This document shows, one piece after another, positions 8,626 to 16,675 of a stretch of DNA of 64,000 nucleotides. Below the pieces are notes generated by a model. It ran no database searches. It was not told the DNA's origin and saw nothing but the letters and a program-made list of their open reading frames with translations. Each line of letters starts with the position of its first letter. Within the stretch, counting starts at the first letter, position 1. The position numbers and the translations under genes were made by a program. The stretch covers positions 558,001-622,000 of the forward strand of contig NZ_BSFK01000005.1 of assembly GCF_027922305.1 (NCBI RefSeq). The letters run 5' to 3'. The DNA comes from Methylopila jiangsuensis. GTDB lineage: Bacteria > Pseudomonadota > Alphaproteobacteria > Rhizobiales > Methylopilaceae.

Positions 8626-9333
8626 ATGCGCCTGATCCGCCCCGCCGTCCTCGCCGCCGCGCTCGCCCTCGGCGCCGCTGGCGGCCCAGCCGCCTTCGCT
8701 CAGGAGGCGCCCGCCGCAGGCCCGAAGACGCCCCTGCCCGCGCCCACGCCCCGCGCGGTCCAGCCGGGACAGGGCAAACAGGCGGATCATGCCGATTGGC
8801 CCTGCGTGCAGCCCCGGGTCGCGGAGCTCAGCTACGGACAGATGTGGGCCGGACCGCCGCTCGACGCGGCGCTGACCGCGTGGCGCGACGACGCGCTGGT
8901 GCGGGAGACCATCCCCACGCTCGTCGCGCGCCGGACCAAGACGGAGGAGGCGGAGACCGTTCTGCGGCGCTTCGCGCACGCGGCCGGCGCGGACAAGAAC
9001 GCCAAGCTGACGCTGCTGTTCGCAGGCGTGTTCTCCGAGATCAACGCTTCGCGCTCGGCGGTGATCGCCGGCATCGAGCGCTACGCCCGCAAGCAGCGCG
9101 ACCTGTCGGAGCGCATCAAGACGGAGAGCCTGCAGCTCGCGTCCGACCGCAAGGGCAAGGACATGGCGGCCCAGATGTCGCCGGAGCTGCAGCAGAAGGA
9201 GCAGACGCTGACCTGGGACACGCGCATCTACGACGAGCGCGCCCAGGCGCTCACCTATGTCTGCGAAAGCCCGGTGATTCTGGAGCAGCTGGCCTTCGAG
9301 CGGGGCCGCGCCATTCAGGCGCTGATGGACTGA
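8626..9333 (+). CDS. Exported protein of the LutG-like position in the ABC cluster
   Basis: The 235-residue protein has a clear signal peptide (MRLIRPAVLAAALALGAAGGPAAFA) and a proline-rich linker. The following domain has two cysteines (WPCVQPRV and YVCESPVI), which may form a disulfide between its ends, and a long charged helical centre (IERYARKQRDLSERIKTES). The ATG at 8626 has GGGAG ten bases upstream; an ATG at 8578 overlapping the permease stop is an alternative that would add 16 residues before the signal. No enzymatic motif is seen. Its place as last gene of the cluster corresponds to the exported protein LutG in methylotroph lut clusters, an inference from order and general features. 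Confidence 0.65.
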   Translation: MRLIRPAVLAAALALGAAGGPAAFAQEAPAAGPKTPLPAPTPRAVQPGQGKQADHADWPCVQPRVAELSYGQMWAGPPLDAALTAWRDDALVRETIPTLVARRTKTEEAETVLRRFAHAAGADKNAKLTLLFAGVFSEINASRSAVIAGIERYARKQRDLSERIKTESLQLASDRKGKDMAAQMSPELQQKEQTLTWDTRIYDERAQALTYVCESPVILEQLAFERGRAIQALMD

Positions 9334-9598
9334 AAGGGCCGATCCGGGCCGAACGCCCCGCCTCAGGACCGACGCCGGACCTGCGCCCGATCCCGACCAG
9401 CCGCGCCAGGAGGACGCGGCGGCCCGCCTGCGCAAGCACACGGGGTCTTCGCAGCCGGAGCTGGAGGCCTGGCCGTCAGGGATTCAGACGTCGTTTCTGG
9501 ACAAGATCGAACAGGCCTCGCGCAGCCTTGAACGCACGCTGCGCGGCGCCGCGGACCACGGACCCGGCCGTGGCTGCTCGCGGCAAGGGCCCATCCTT
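9334..9598. other. Intergenic stretch with a protein-like but start-less reading frame
   Basis: No gene is called here. On the plus strand, bases 9371-9550 read as a plausible charged helical peptide (RLRKHTGSSQPELEAWPSG, then SFLDKIEQASRSLERTLR) in the frame one base ahead of the preceding gene. There is no start codon or ribosome-binding site, and the frame runs on into antisense of the next gene. It could be a remnant of a small gene. No terminator is seen. Confidence 0.3.
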
Positions 9599-10336
9599 TC
9601 AGGCGGCGGCGCCTCCCGCCGTCGCCGCCGCCGCCGAGCCCCGCCACTGCTCCAGCACCAGCCGGGCGTAATCTTCGTTGGCGTGGGTTTCGTCGCGGCG
9701 GAAGCGCTCCTGAGTGTAGCCCTCCTCGGTCATGGTCTCGCGGGGCTGCGGCAGGTAGGTCACGCCGAGCGAGGCGAAATGGCCGGCGAGCGCGTCATCC
9801 GCCAGATCATACATGGCGTGGATGGTCGAGGCGTTGCGGCGCTTGGGGTATTTCTCCTGGAACTGCGACTGCGTGTAGTTCGGGGTCATGGCGACGGCGA
9901 CGGTCGCGTGCTTCGCCTTGCCGGCCAGCACCCGGCGCAGCAGATCCGGGCCGGAGCCGTGACTCACCATATCGACCACGTAGTCGCGGTACTGGGCGTG
10001 GCCGATCATGCGCCGCTGAACCGCAGGGTCGAACGCCTTCTCGGTGCCGTAGCGGTTTACGTTCAGATGCATGCGGAACGCCGGCTCGCCCACGAACAGG
10101 AAGCCGTCGTAGTCCGCGAGCCGGATCTTGGTCGATTTGGCGCGGGAGGTCACGGCGAACATCTGCCGGACCATAGGCGAGGACGACGAGATGACGCCGT
10201 CCTCCAACTCGAAGCCCGCGTCATCGAACGCCGAGCCGACCGCGAGGTAGAAGTCGATGTCCAGATGCGGCGCGCGGCCAGAGACGTAGCGCTTCACGCA
10301 CACCCCATGGGAGTTTCCGAGCACGCACAGGGTCAT
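9599..10336 (-). CDS. SGNH/GDSL-like hydrolase or acyltransferase-type protein
   Basis: The 245-residue protein opens MTLCVLGNSHGVCVKR, where GNSH takes the place of the GDSL nucleophile block. It closes with DETHANEDYARLVLEQW, which fits the D-x-x-H catalytic block V of the SGNH clan. In between are MVSHGSGPD and VAVAMTPNYTQSQF, possible oxyanion elements. There is no signal peptide, so a cytoplasmic location is likely. Its start overlaps the stop of the GSCFA gene by 4 bases, so the two are co-translated. The C-terminus is alanine-rich. The substrate is unknown; glycan or surface polymer modification is one guess for the pair. Confidence 0.6.
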   Translation of the reverse strand: MTLCVLGNSHGVCVKRYVSGRAPHLDIDFYLAVGSAFDDAGFELEDGVISSSSPMVRQMFAVTSRAKSTKIRLADYDGFLFVGEPAFRMHLNVNRYGTEKAFDPAVQRRMIGHAQYRDYVVDMVSHGSGPDLLRRVLAGKAKHATVAVAMTPNYTQSQFQEKYPKRRNASTIHAMYDLADDALAGHFASLGVTYLPQPRETMTEEGYTQERFRRDETHANEDYARLVLEQWRGSAAAATAGGAAA

Positions 10337-11424
10337 CGCGCCAGCTCCTTCAGCTTCGGGTGAAAGGCTGCGAGCAGCTCCTCCTCGCAGATGTCGCGTG
10401 GCTTCGCCGAGGCGAGTTTCGCCGCAGCGCTCGCGGCGGGACGCGCAGGGGCCGGCGCGGCGCCCGCCATCACTTCCGGGAAATGCGCGTCGCCGAACAT
10501 GCGCATGGCGGAGCCCACGCCGGTCTGGGTCACCGTGCGGCAGTCGGCGTTGTAGAACATGCCGCGCGAGGTGATGTTGGTGATGAGCTCGTAGGACGGG
10601 AAATAATCCACGTCCGGGTTCTCATCGGCGAGCTGCCCGGCCACGGCCCGCAGCACCGACTTCGAGTAGATCGTCGACACCAGCACGTGACGCGGCTCGG
10701 CGGTCGCGGCCAGCGCCACCGGCGATACGGTGAGGATGAACTTGCAGGACGGCGCGAACCGCTTGATCAGGCGGATGGAGAACCGCATGTCCTCCAGCAC
10801 CTCCGCCATGGTGAAGTTGTGGAACACGTAGGCTGCGGGATCATAGTCGCCGCCGGAGACGCCGGGCGCGACCGGATAGACCACGCTGCGGTCGGCGGTC
10901 AGCCAGGCTTCCGTCAGGCCGAGCGTGAACACGAACACCTTGGTGCGCTTCAGGGTCTTGGCGACCGCCGAAAGATGCTGCCTGCGGTGCGCGATCACCT
11001 CCTCCGGCGTGTCGAAGCCGTTCGGGTCGATGGTCGTGCGCAGCGCGTCCACATACTTGCCGTCCTTGCGCCGCCAGACGATGCGGTCGCTGAGATCGAG
11101 CGACCCCCGCGCCTCCAGCAGGATCTGCTTGAGCTGTCGGGCGGTGTAGATGTTGCCGTAGCGACAGGAATAGACGCCGTACTGATACTTGAGCGCAAGA
11201 TCATCCGACATGCGCAGCGGCGCGGGCTCGCCGTCGAGAAAATTCAGCTTCTTTGATTTCAGCCAGCGCGTGACGTTCTGCGCGAAGCAGGAGCCGGCGG
11301 TGAAGATGCCGTCTTCGGCGGCGATGTCGAACTTCTTGTCGTAGAGCGAAATCTGAGCCGGGTCTTCGGTGACGACGCCGGTCTTCCAGAATCGGTCCGC
11401 CGGCAATCCGATATAGGGATTCAT
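10333..11424 (-). CDS. GSCFA family protein (SGNH-clan hydrolase-like)
   Basis: The 363-residue protein carries the family-naming motif in FTAGSCFAQNVTRWL near residues 41-55, where Ser replaces the SGNH nucleophile position. Further conserved segments are VFVFTLGLTEAW, FILTVSPVALAAT and MFGDAHFP, the last containing an Asp-x-His pair. The last 50 residues are an alanine/proline-rich linker and a short charged helix. GSCFA proteins are poorly characterised, and the domain is placed in the SGNH hydrolase clan. The gene is first in a two-gene operon with another SGNH-type gene. No signal peptide is visible. The family is assigned confidently from the motif, the function is not. Confidence 0.85.
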   Translation of the reverse strand: MNPYIGLPADRFWKTGVVTEDPAQISLYDKKFDIAAEDGIFTAGSCFAQNVTRWLKSKKLNFLDGEPAPLRMSDDLALKYQYGVYSCRYGNIYTARQLKQILLEARGSLDLSDRIVWRRKDGKYVDALRTTIDPNGFDTPEEVIAHRRQHLSAVAKTLKRTKVFVFTLGLTEAWLTADRSVVYPVAPGVSGGDYDPAAYVFHNFTMAEVLEDMRFSIRLIKRFAPSCKFILTVSPVALAATAEPRHVLVSTIYSKSVLRAVAGQLADENPDVDYFPSYELITNITSRGMFYNADCRTVTQTGVGSAMRMFGDAHFPEVMAGAAPAPARPAASAAAKLASAKPRDICEEELLAAFHPKLKELAR

Positions 11425-11684
11425 GGCTCGCGCTCCCCGCTGTGCTGATGTCGTCCCGCCGTCGGCCAGGGGCCGCCGGATGTGCTGACGCCATTGTTCA
11501 CTTCAGAGGCGGCGCCGCAAGTGCGGGCTTTCCGCAATCGGGACGGTTGCCTCGGCGGGCTGCCCGGCCCAATCGCCGCGTCTCGGATCTCAAAACATGC
11601 GTTCGATCAAAGACGGCGGCGGCAAGTGGAGTCATGATGCCCGAGCCGTCCTCCTGAAGGCGGCGGTCGATGGGAGCTTACGCC

Positions 11685-11891
11685 ATGCTCGAAGCCTTCG
11701 CCCGCATTTCCCTTGCGCTCGCCAGCTTCGTCACCAGCCTGTTCGTCGCCAGCGACGCGCCCAACTTCGGCATCGTGAACGCCTTCGTCGCCATCACGCT
11801 GCTGGCCTTCGGGGTCGCGGTCCTGGCGTTCTGGTCGCCGGTCGCGGAATGGACCCGCAGCGCCTGGCGCAATCTGTCGTCCAGGTCCTGA
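11685..11891 (+). CDS. Small two-helix membrane protein
   Basis: This 68-residue frame encodes two hydrophobic segments (ISLALASFVTSLFVA and IVNAFVAITLLAFGVAVLAFW) and a short basic tail. The ATG at 11685 follows GGGAG at 11672-11676; an in-frame ATG at 11670 overlaps that site and is less likely. The gene ends 18 bases before the alcohol dehydrogenase start and may share its transcript. Sequence character (hydrophobic periodicity, site spacing) supports a real gene, but no family is recognised. Confidence 0.55.
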   Translation: MLEAFARISLALASFVTSLFVASDAPNFGIVNAFVAITLLAFGVAVLAFWSPVAEWTRSAWRNLSSRS

Positions 11892-11909
11892 AAACGAGGA
11901 GCTAAAGTC

Positions 11910-12932
11910 ATGGCCAACATGATGAAGGCCGCCGTCGTGCGCGCGCTCGGCCAGCCGCTCGTCATCGAGGAACTGCCGGTTCCCGAGCCGGGGCCGGAGC
12001 AGATCCTCGTGCGGATCGAGGCGACCGGCGTGTGCCACACCGATCTCCACGCCGTGAAGGGCGACTGGCCGGTGAAGCCGACCGCGCCGTTCATTCCGGG
12101 GCATGAGGGCGTCGGCGTGGTCGTCGGGGTCGGCCGCGCCGTCAAGCGGGTGAAGGAGGGCGATCGGGTCGGCGTGCCGTGGCTGCACACCGCCTGCGGC
12201 TACTGCCCCCATTGCCGCACGGGCTGGGAGACGCTGTGCGCTGATCAGCGCAACACCGGCTACTCGGTCAACGGCAGCTTCGCGGAATACGCGCTGGCGG
12301 ACCCGAACTATGTGGGCCGCCTCCCCGACCGGCTGGACTGGGGCCCGGCGGCGCCGATCCTCTGCGCCGGGGTCACGGTCTACAAGGGCCTGAAGGAAGC
12401 GGAGGTGAAGCCCGGCGAATGGGTCGCCATTTCGGGCGTCGGGGGCCTCGGCCACATGGCCGTGCAATACGCGCGCGCCATGGGGATGCATGTGGCGGCG
12501 ATCGACGTCCATCCCGAGAAGCTGGAGCTTGCCCGCAGCCTCGGCGCGGAACTGGTGGTCGACGCCCGCGAGACCGACCCGGCGGCTGAGATTCAGGCGA
12601 AGCTCGGCGGCGTTCACGGCGTGCTGGTCACGGCGGTGTCGCCCACGGCGTTCGAGCAGGCGTTCGGAGCGCTGCGCCCCCACGGCACCATGTCGCTGGT
12701 GGGCCTGCCGCCCGGCCGCTTCGCCATGCCGATCTTCGACACCGTGCTGAAGCGCATCACCGTGCGCGGCTCCATCGTCGGCACGCGGCAGGACCTGGAG
12801 GAGGCCCTCGATTTCGCCGGGGACGGCGCGGTCGCCGCCCATTTCTCTTGGGACAAGCTCGAGAACATCAACGCCATCTTCGAGCGCATGGAGGCCGGCG
12901 AGATCGACGGCCGCATCGTCCTGAAGCTGTGA
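11910..12932 (+). CDS. Zinc-dependent alcohol dehydrogenase (AdhP/AdhA-like)
   Basis: This 340-residue medium-chain dehydrogenase oxidises alcohols to aldehydes with NAD. The catalytic zinc ligands are in GVCHTDLHAVKGDW (Cys39 region) and GHEGVGVVVGVG, with the third Cys in LCAGVTVYKG. The structural zinc loop CGYCPHCRTGWETLC has the four expected cysteines. The Rossmann motif GVGGLGHMAVQYA sits near 176, followed by the acidic residue in AAIDVHPEK that favours NAD. Length and motif spacing match class III-like bacterial AdhP. The start has GAGGAG upstream. The exact substrate is not readable. Confidence 0.93.
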   Translation: MANMMKAAVVRALGQPLVIEELPVPEPGPEQILVRIEATGVCHTDLHAVKGDWPVKPTAPFIPGHEGVGVVVGVGRAVKRVKEGDRVGVPWLHTACGYCPHCRTGWETLCADQRNTGYSVNGSFAEYALADPNYVGRLPDRLDWGPAAPILCAGVTVYKGLKEAEVKPGEWVAISGVGGLGHMAVQYARAMGMHVAAIDVHPEKLELARSLGAELVVDARETDPAAEIQAKLGGVHGVLVTAVSPTAFEQAFGALRPHGTMSLVGLPPGRFAMPIFDTVLKRITVRGSIVGTRQDLEEALDFAGDGAVAAHFSWDKLENINAIFERMEAGEIDGRIVLKL

Positions 12933-12942
12933 CCATCGGCAA

Positions 12943-12975
12943 AGGTCCCTCCCCGCCTGCTGCGGGAAGAGACCT
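12943..12975. terminator. Imperfect hairpin between convergent genes
   Basis: AGGTC and CCCGC at the left pair with GCGGG and GACCT at the right around a short CTGCT loop, with mismatches inside the stem. It lies in the 54-base gap between the convergent alcohol dehydrogenase and RTX-like genes. It has no T-tract, so intrinsic termination is uncertain. Confidence 0.3.
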
Positions 12976-12986
12976 CGAACGCCGGT

Positions 12987-14906
12987 TCAGCCGAAGAGCG
13001 CGGCGGAGCCGACGTAGTCGTTGGGATGCGGCAGGTCGATGGTCTGGTCGGCGAAGCGGATCTGCTCGATCTCGGCGATCGTATCGCGGCCCTTGATGGT
13101 CCGCGCGCCCTTGCCTGCGAGCACGTAGACGCCATCCACCACGCTGAGATCATAGTCGGACCGGCGCCCGGCGTAGACCGCGACGTCGGACCCGCGGCCG
13201 CCGTATAGATAATCGGCGCCGGCGCCGCCGGTGAGCGTGTCGTCGCCGTCGCCGCCGTCGAGGCTGTCCGCGCCGTTGCCGCCGAGAATGCGATCGTCGC
13301 CCGCGCCGCCGCTGAGGAGGTCGTCGCCGTTGCGGCCGTCGATGGTCAGATCCTTCTGCGCCGACCAAAGGAAAAAGGCGTCGGAGCCGTCCGAGCCGAA
13401 CGCCTTCAGCAGAGGCGACTGGAAGGTCGAGGTCACCTCGGTGAACTGGGTCTTCAGCCCGCGCAGATCGAGCGTCGTGATGCTCGACGCCGCGCCCTTC
13501 ACGGCCACCTCGGTCCAGCCGAGACCGTTGTCCGTCACCGTGGCGCCCTGCCCGGTGAGATGCACGGCCACGGAGCGTATGGAGTCCGGAGACGCCGCCA
13601 CGCCCGAAACCACGAGGGCGCCCTTCGTGACGGTCGCCGCCAGATCGGTCGGGATCGGCGCCAGATCGAGCGTCTGGTCGGCGAACCGGAGCTTTTCGAT
13701 GCTGACGAGCGTGTCCCGCCCATCGAGGGCGCGCGCGCCCTTTCCGGACAGAATGTAAACGCCGTCCACGACGCTGAGATCGTAGTCCGACCGCCGCCCG
13801 GCGTAGACGGCGACGTCGGTCCCGTCGTGGCCATAAAGCTCGTCGTTTCCGCTTCCGCCGGTCAGCGTGTCGTTCCCGGCGCCGCCGCCAAGCGTATCCG
13901 CGCCGTTGCCGCCCAGAATGCGATCGTCGCCCGAACCGCCCGCGATCACGTCGTCGCCGTTGCGGCCGTCGATGACCAGAGCGGTCTGATTGAGCCAGAA
14001 GTTCAGGCCGTCATGTCCATCTGAACCGAAGGCCTTGAGCAGGCGCGACCCGGCCGATGCTGTGACGTAGGCGTTCTCGGCGTCGAGTCCGCGCAAGTCG
14101 ACGGTCTTGATGAGGGCGTTGACGCCGGTCACGGGAACGCCAACCGCCGTGGCGCCGTTGTCCGTCACCTTGGCGCCCACGCCGATCTCCACATGAACGG
14201 TTCGGCTGGACTCCGGGGAGGCGGACACGCCGGACACCGTCAGCACGCCCTTGGCGACCGAGGCCTTCAGGCTCGTCGGCGGGGCGGACAGGTCCAGAAC
14301 CTGGTCCGCGAACCGGACCTTCTCAATGCTGACGAGCGTGTCCCGTCCGTCGATCGCGCGGCCGCCCTTGCCTGTGAGGACGTAGGCTCCGTCCGCCATG
14401 CTGAGGTCGTAGTCGGATCGGCGCCCCGCATAGACCGCGATGTCGGCCCCCTCGCCGCCGTTGAGGGCGTCGTTTCCGCTTCCGCCCGTCAGCGTGTCGT
14501 TCCCGCCGCCGCCGCTGAGACGGTCCGCGCCGTTGCCGCCGAGAATGCGGTCGTCGCCGCGGCCTCCCTCGATGATGTCGTCGCCGTTGCGGCCGTCGAT
14601 GGTCAGATCGCCCTGATTGGACCAGAGATAGAACTCGTCGGAGCCGTTGGAGCCGAAGGCTTTGACAAGCGGCGACTGAAACGTCGCGAAGGTGAAGGTG
14701 TGCGCGGCGTCCAGCCCGCGCAGGTCGAGCGTCGTGACGCCGGCGACGGCGCCGCGGACCGGGACGGTCACGCCCAGCACCCCGTTGTCCGTCACCTCGG
14801 CGCCTTCGCCGGAGAGAGAGACGGTTACGAAACGCTCGGAGGTCGGAGCCGCGGACACCCCTGAAACCGTCAGGACGCCCTTGGTGAGAGTCGCCGTCAG
14901 CGCCAT
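12987..14906 (-). CDS. RTX-type calcium-binding repeat protein with three tandem modules
   Basis: The 639-residue protein consists of three modules with a period of about 209-210 residues. Each module has a beta-rich half (KGVLTVSGVSA...TTLDLRGLD), then LTIDGRNGDD and a run of GGxGxDxLx nonapeptides (RGDDRILGGNGADRLSGG), and ends in YAGRRSDYDLS...DTLVSIEKVRFADQ. The nonapeptides are the calcium-binding parallel beta-roll of type I secreted RTX proteins. There is no N-terminal signal, consistent with type I secretion through a C-terminal signal (end PNDYVGSAALFG). No catalytic domain is present, so an adhesin or surface-layer-like role is possible. ATG 14906 is chosen because the first module begins there; the frame continues 51 codons upstream without module similarity. 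No secretion genes are nearby. Confidence 0.85.
   Translation of the reverse strand: MALTATLTKGVLTVSGVSAAPTSERFVTVSLSGEGAEVTDNGVLGVTVPVRGAVAGVTTLDLRGLDAAHTFTFATFQSPLVKAFGSNGSDEFYLWSNQGDLTIDGRNGDDIIEGGRGDDRILGGNGADRLSGGGGNDTLTGGSGNDALNGGEGADIAVYAGRRSDYDLSMADGAYVLTGKGGRAIDGRDTLVSIEKVRFADQVLDLSAPPTSLKASVAKGVLTVSGVSASPESSRTVHVEIGVGAKVTDNGATAVGVPVTGVNALIKTVDLRGLDAENAYVTASAGSRLLKAFGSDGHDGLNFWLNQTALVIDGRNGDDVIAGGSGDDRILGGNGADTLGGGAGNDTLTGGSGNDELYGHDGTDVAVYAGRRSDYDLSVVDGVYILSGKGARALDGRDTLVSIEKLRFADQTLDLAPIPTDLAATVTKGALVVSGVAASPDSIRSVAVHLTGQGATVTDNGLGWTEVAVKGAASSITTLDLRGLKTQFTEVTSTFQSPLLKAFGSDGSDAFFLWSAQKDLTIDGRNGDDLLSGGAGDDRILGGNGADSLDGGDGDDTLTGGAGADYLYGGRGSDVAVYAGRRSDYDLSVVDGVYVLAGKGARTIKGRDTIAEIEQIRFADQTIDLPHPNDYVGSAALFG
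13017..14906 (-). repeat. Three tandem coding repeats of about 630 bp
   Basis: The DNA for the three protein modules is itself repetitive, with units at about 14906-14277, 14276-13648 and 13647-13017. Best-conserved parts encode DGRNGDD, RILGGNGAD, YAGRRSDYDLS and GRDTLVSIEK. Such arrays can recombine to change module number. Confidence 0.75.
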
Positions 14907-15146
14907 GTCCGTTCCCGCAATGCGTGTGTGAAGCGGCGGGGACGTTGGCGAGATCGCCTCGGCGATGTCAATCGGATTCAATCGAAAGTTGTCGAAGGCT
15001 GTGACGCGGAAACCGTGCTGCGCCTTCCGGGCATCACCTGCCGATCCGCATCCCGTCATGGGCCGCCTCGACGCCGCCGGGCAGGCGGACCGGCGGCGCG
15101 GTCGCCGGACCGCCCTTCCCCTTGATCCTCATAGGCTCTGCGGCGG

Positions 15147-16565
15147 TCAGATGCCGGCGCCGAGGTCGACGAAGTCCCGAAGCAGCGCGGTCTGGCTAGG
15201 CTGTCCGAGGCCCTTCGCCAGATAGTGGCTCTGGGCCGAGATCTCCGGCACCGCCGTGATCTCCCACCATTCCGGCCGGGTCATCGGGCCGATGGCGTAG
15301 AGCCATTCCGAGGGCATGCCGTAGCGGTCGATCAGGGCGCAGCCGAAAGTCTTCACGCCGAGCCCGAGTTCGTCGGGGACCATCAGCCCCCGTTCCTTGA
15401 GCCTCATGTAGGCGGGCTCGTTCAGGTCGTCGAAGGACGATCGCGGGCCGGTGCAGTTGATGATGACGTCGGCCGCGATCGCGACCGCCTCGCCCCCTCC
15501 GCGCGGACGCAGCGTCACCAGCGCGCCGGCCCCGTGACGCCTGAGGCTTGCGATCCGGCCGGCGCGGATGGCGAGCGCGCCGGAGGCCTGCAGCGCGTCG
15601 ATCTGGTCGGCCACGGGCTTGGCCATGCGATGTCGGCGCACGTCCCACAGCGTGCGGCAATGGCGCAGGAAGCGCCGTCGGTCGTCCAGCGTCCAGGAGA
15701 TCCAGATGTTGGCGAGGCTCGGGCGTATGGCGTCGATGACCCGCTGCCAGGGGACGCCCTGCGCCGCCGCTTCGCGCGCCTCCGCGCGCAGCAGCTTCAG
15801 CGCCTGACGCAGCGGCGGCGGGTCGTTCTGGAAAACGTTGCGCCACTGCCCGCCATGGACATGGCGCTGCGGCGGCAGCCCATGCCGCGACACCGCCACG
15901 ATCGGACCGGCATGCCCGCTGCGGTGGAGCCGCAGGGCCACGTCCACCATGGTCAGGCCGGTTCCGATCAGGAGCACGGTCTGTTCGGGGGACGGGGCGC
16001 GGTCCTTGTGCAGGTCCCACGGGTCCGGGATGAAGATCGGGGAGTCCAGCACGCCGTCGTCCTTCAGACGCGGCGTCTTCGGAGCCTGATTTCCTGTGGC
16101 GAGCACCACCCGCTCCCCGCGCAGCACCCGTCCGTCCCGAAGCAGAACGTAGGGGCCTCCATCGCGCCCGATCTCCACCGCCTCGCCGCGGACGCGCTTC
16201 AGGCGCCCCTCCTCCACCCGGCGCTCGGCGACCGCCTCGACGTATTCGCCGAACGATCGGCGGGTGACGAAGACGTCCTTCACCTCGCCTTCGTCCGCCA
16301 CCAGTTCGTGCGGCCGGTTCGCGCGCAGCCAGTCCTCGAAGCTGGGCGACAGCCCGACCTCCATGCGGAACAGCGGCACGTTGAGCAGATGGGCGTGATC
16401 GCAGGCGCCATAGGCCACGCCCCGGCCAAGCGCCGCGCCCTTTTCGATCAGCACGACGTCGTTGCCGGGGATCTCAAGCGCGCGCAGCGCCAGCAACGCG
16501 CCGCTCAGCCCCCCGCCGACGATGAGGACGGAACGAGGGTTCGCATTTGCGATCGTGGAAGCCAT
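15147..16565 (-). CDS. FAD/NAD(P)-binding oxidoreductase
   Basis: The 472-residue protein has an N-terminal dinucleotide-binding motif VLIVGGGLSGALLALRAL at 13-30 ending in the acidic residue of VVLIEKGAALGRGVAYG. A second nucleotide-binding glycine motif appears in TVLLIGTGLTMVDVALRL near 195. The GVAYGACDHAHLLNVP wording and the INCTGP motif near 400 are typical of the FAD/NAD(P)-binding family that includes E. coli YdhS. These enzymes are poorly characterised. It is separated by 110 bases from the MBL gene and seems to have its own AT-rich upstream region. A cytoplasmic flavoprotein is likely; the substrate is not known. Confidence 0.8.
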   Translation of the reverse strand: MASTIANANPRSVLIVGGGLSGALLALRALEIPGNDVVLIEKGAALGRGVAYGACDHAHLLNVPLFRMEVGLSPSFEDWLRANRPHELVADEGEVKDVFVTRRSFGEYVEAVAERRVEEGRLKRVRGEAVEIGRDGGPYVLLRDGRVLRGERVVLATGNQAPKTPRLKDDGVLDSPIFIPDPWDLHKDRAPSPEQTVLLIGTGLTMVDVALRLHRSGHAGPIVAVSRHGLPPQRHVHGGQWRNVFQNDPPPLRQALKLLRAEAREAAAQGVPWQRVIDAIRPSLANIWISWTLDDRRRFLRHCRTLWDVRRHRMAKPVADQIDALQASGALAIRAGRIASLRRHGAGALVTLRPRGGGEAVAIAADVIINCTGPRSSFDDLNEPAYMRLKERGLMVPDELGLGVKTFGCALIDRYGMPSEWLYAIGPMTRPEWWEITAVPEISAQSHYLAKGLGQPSQTALLRDFVDLGAGI

Positions 16566-16675
16566 GAGACGGACGCCTTAAAATATAAAGTCCATCGGAA
16601 TTATCATATTTTGCGGCGCAATCCTCCTCAGGTCCGCTTCAGGGGGCGCATCTGCGGCGTCGCGCCGCGTCGCTC

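Noticed and set aside
9371-9550. Helical peptide-like reading after the LutG-like gene
   Set aside because: No start codon, no ribosome-binding site and no recognised family. It is noted only as a possible gene remnant.
11685-12932. Idea that the alcohol dehydrogenase is part of the lanthanide/PQQ system
   Set aside because: It has complete catalytic and structural zinc sites and an NAD-binding motif, so it is not PQQ-dependent. It is also separated from the cluster by the opposite-strand SGNH pair.
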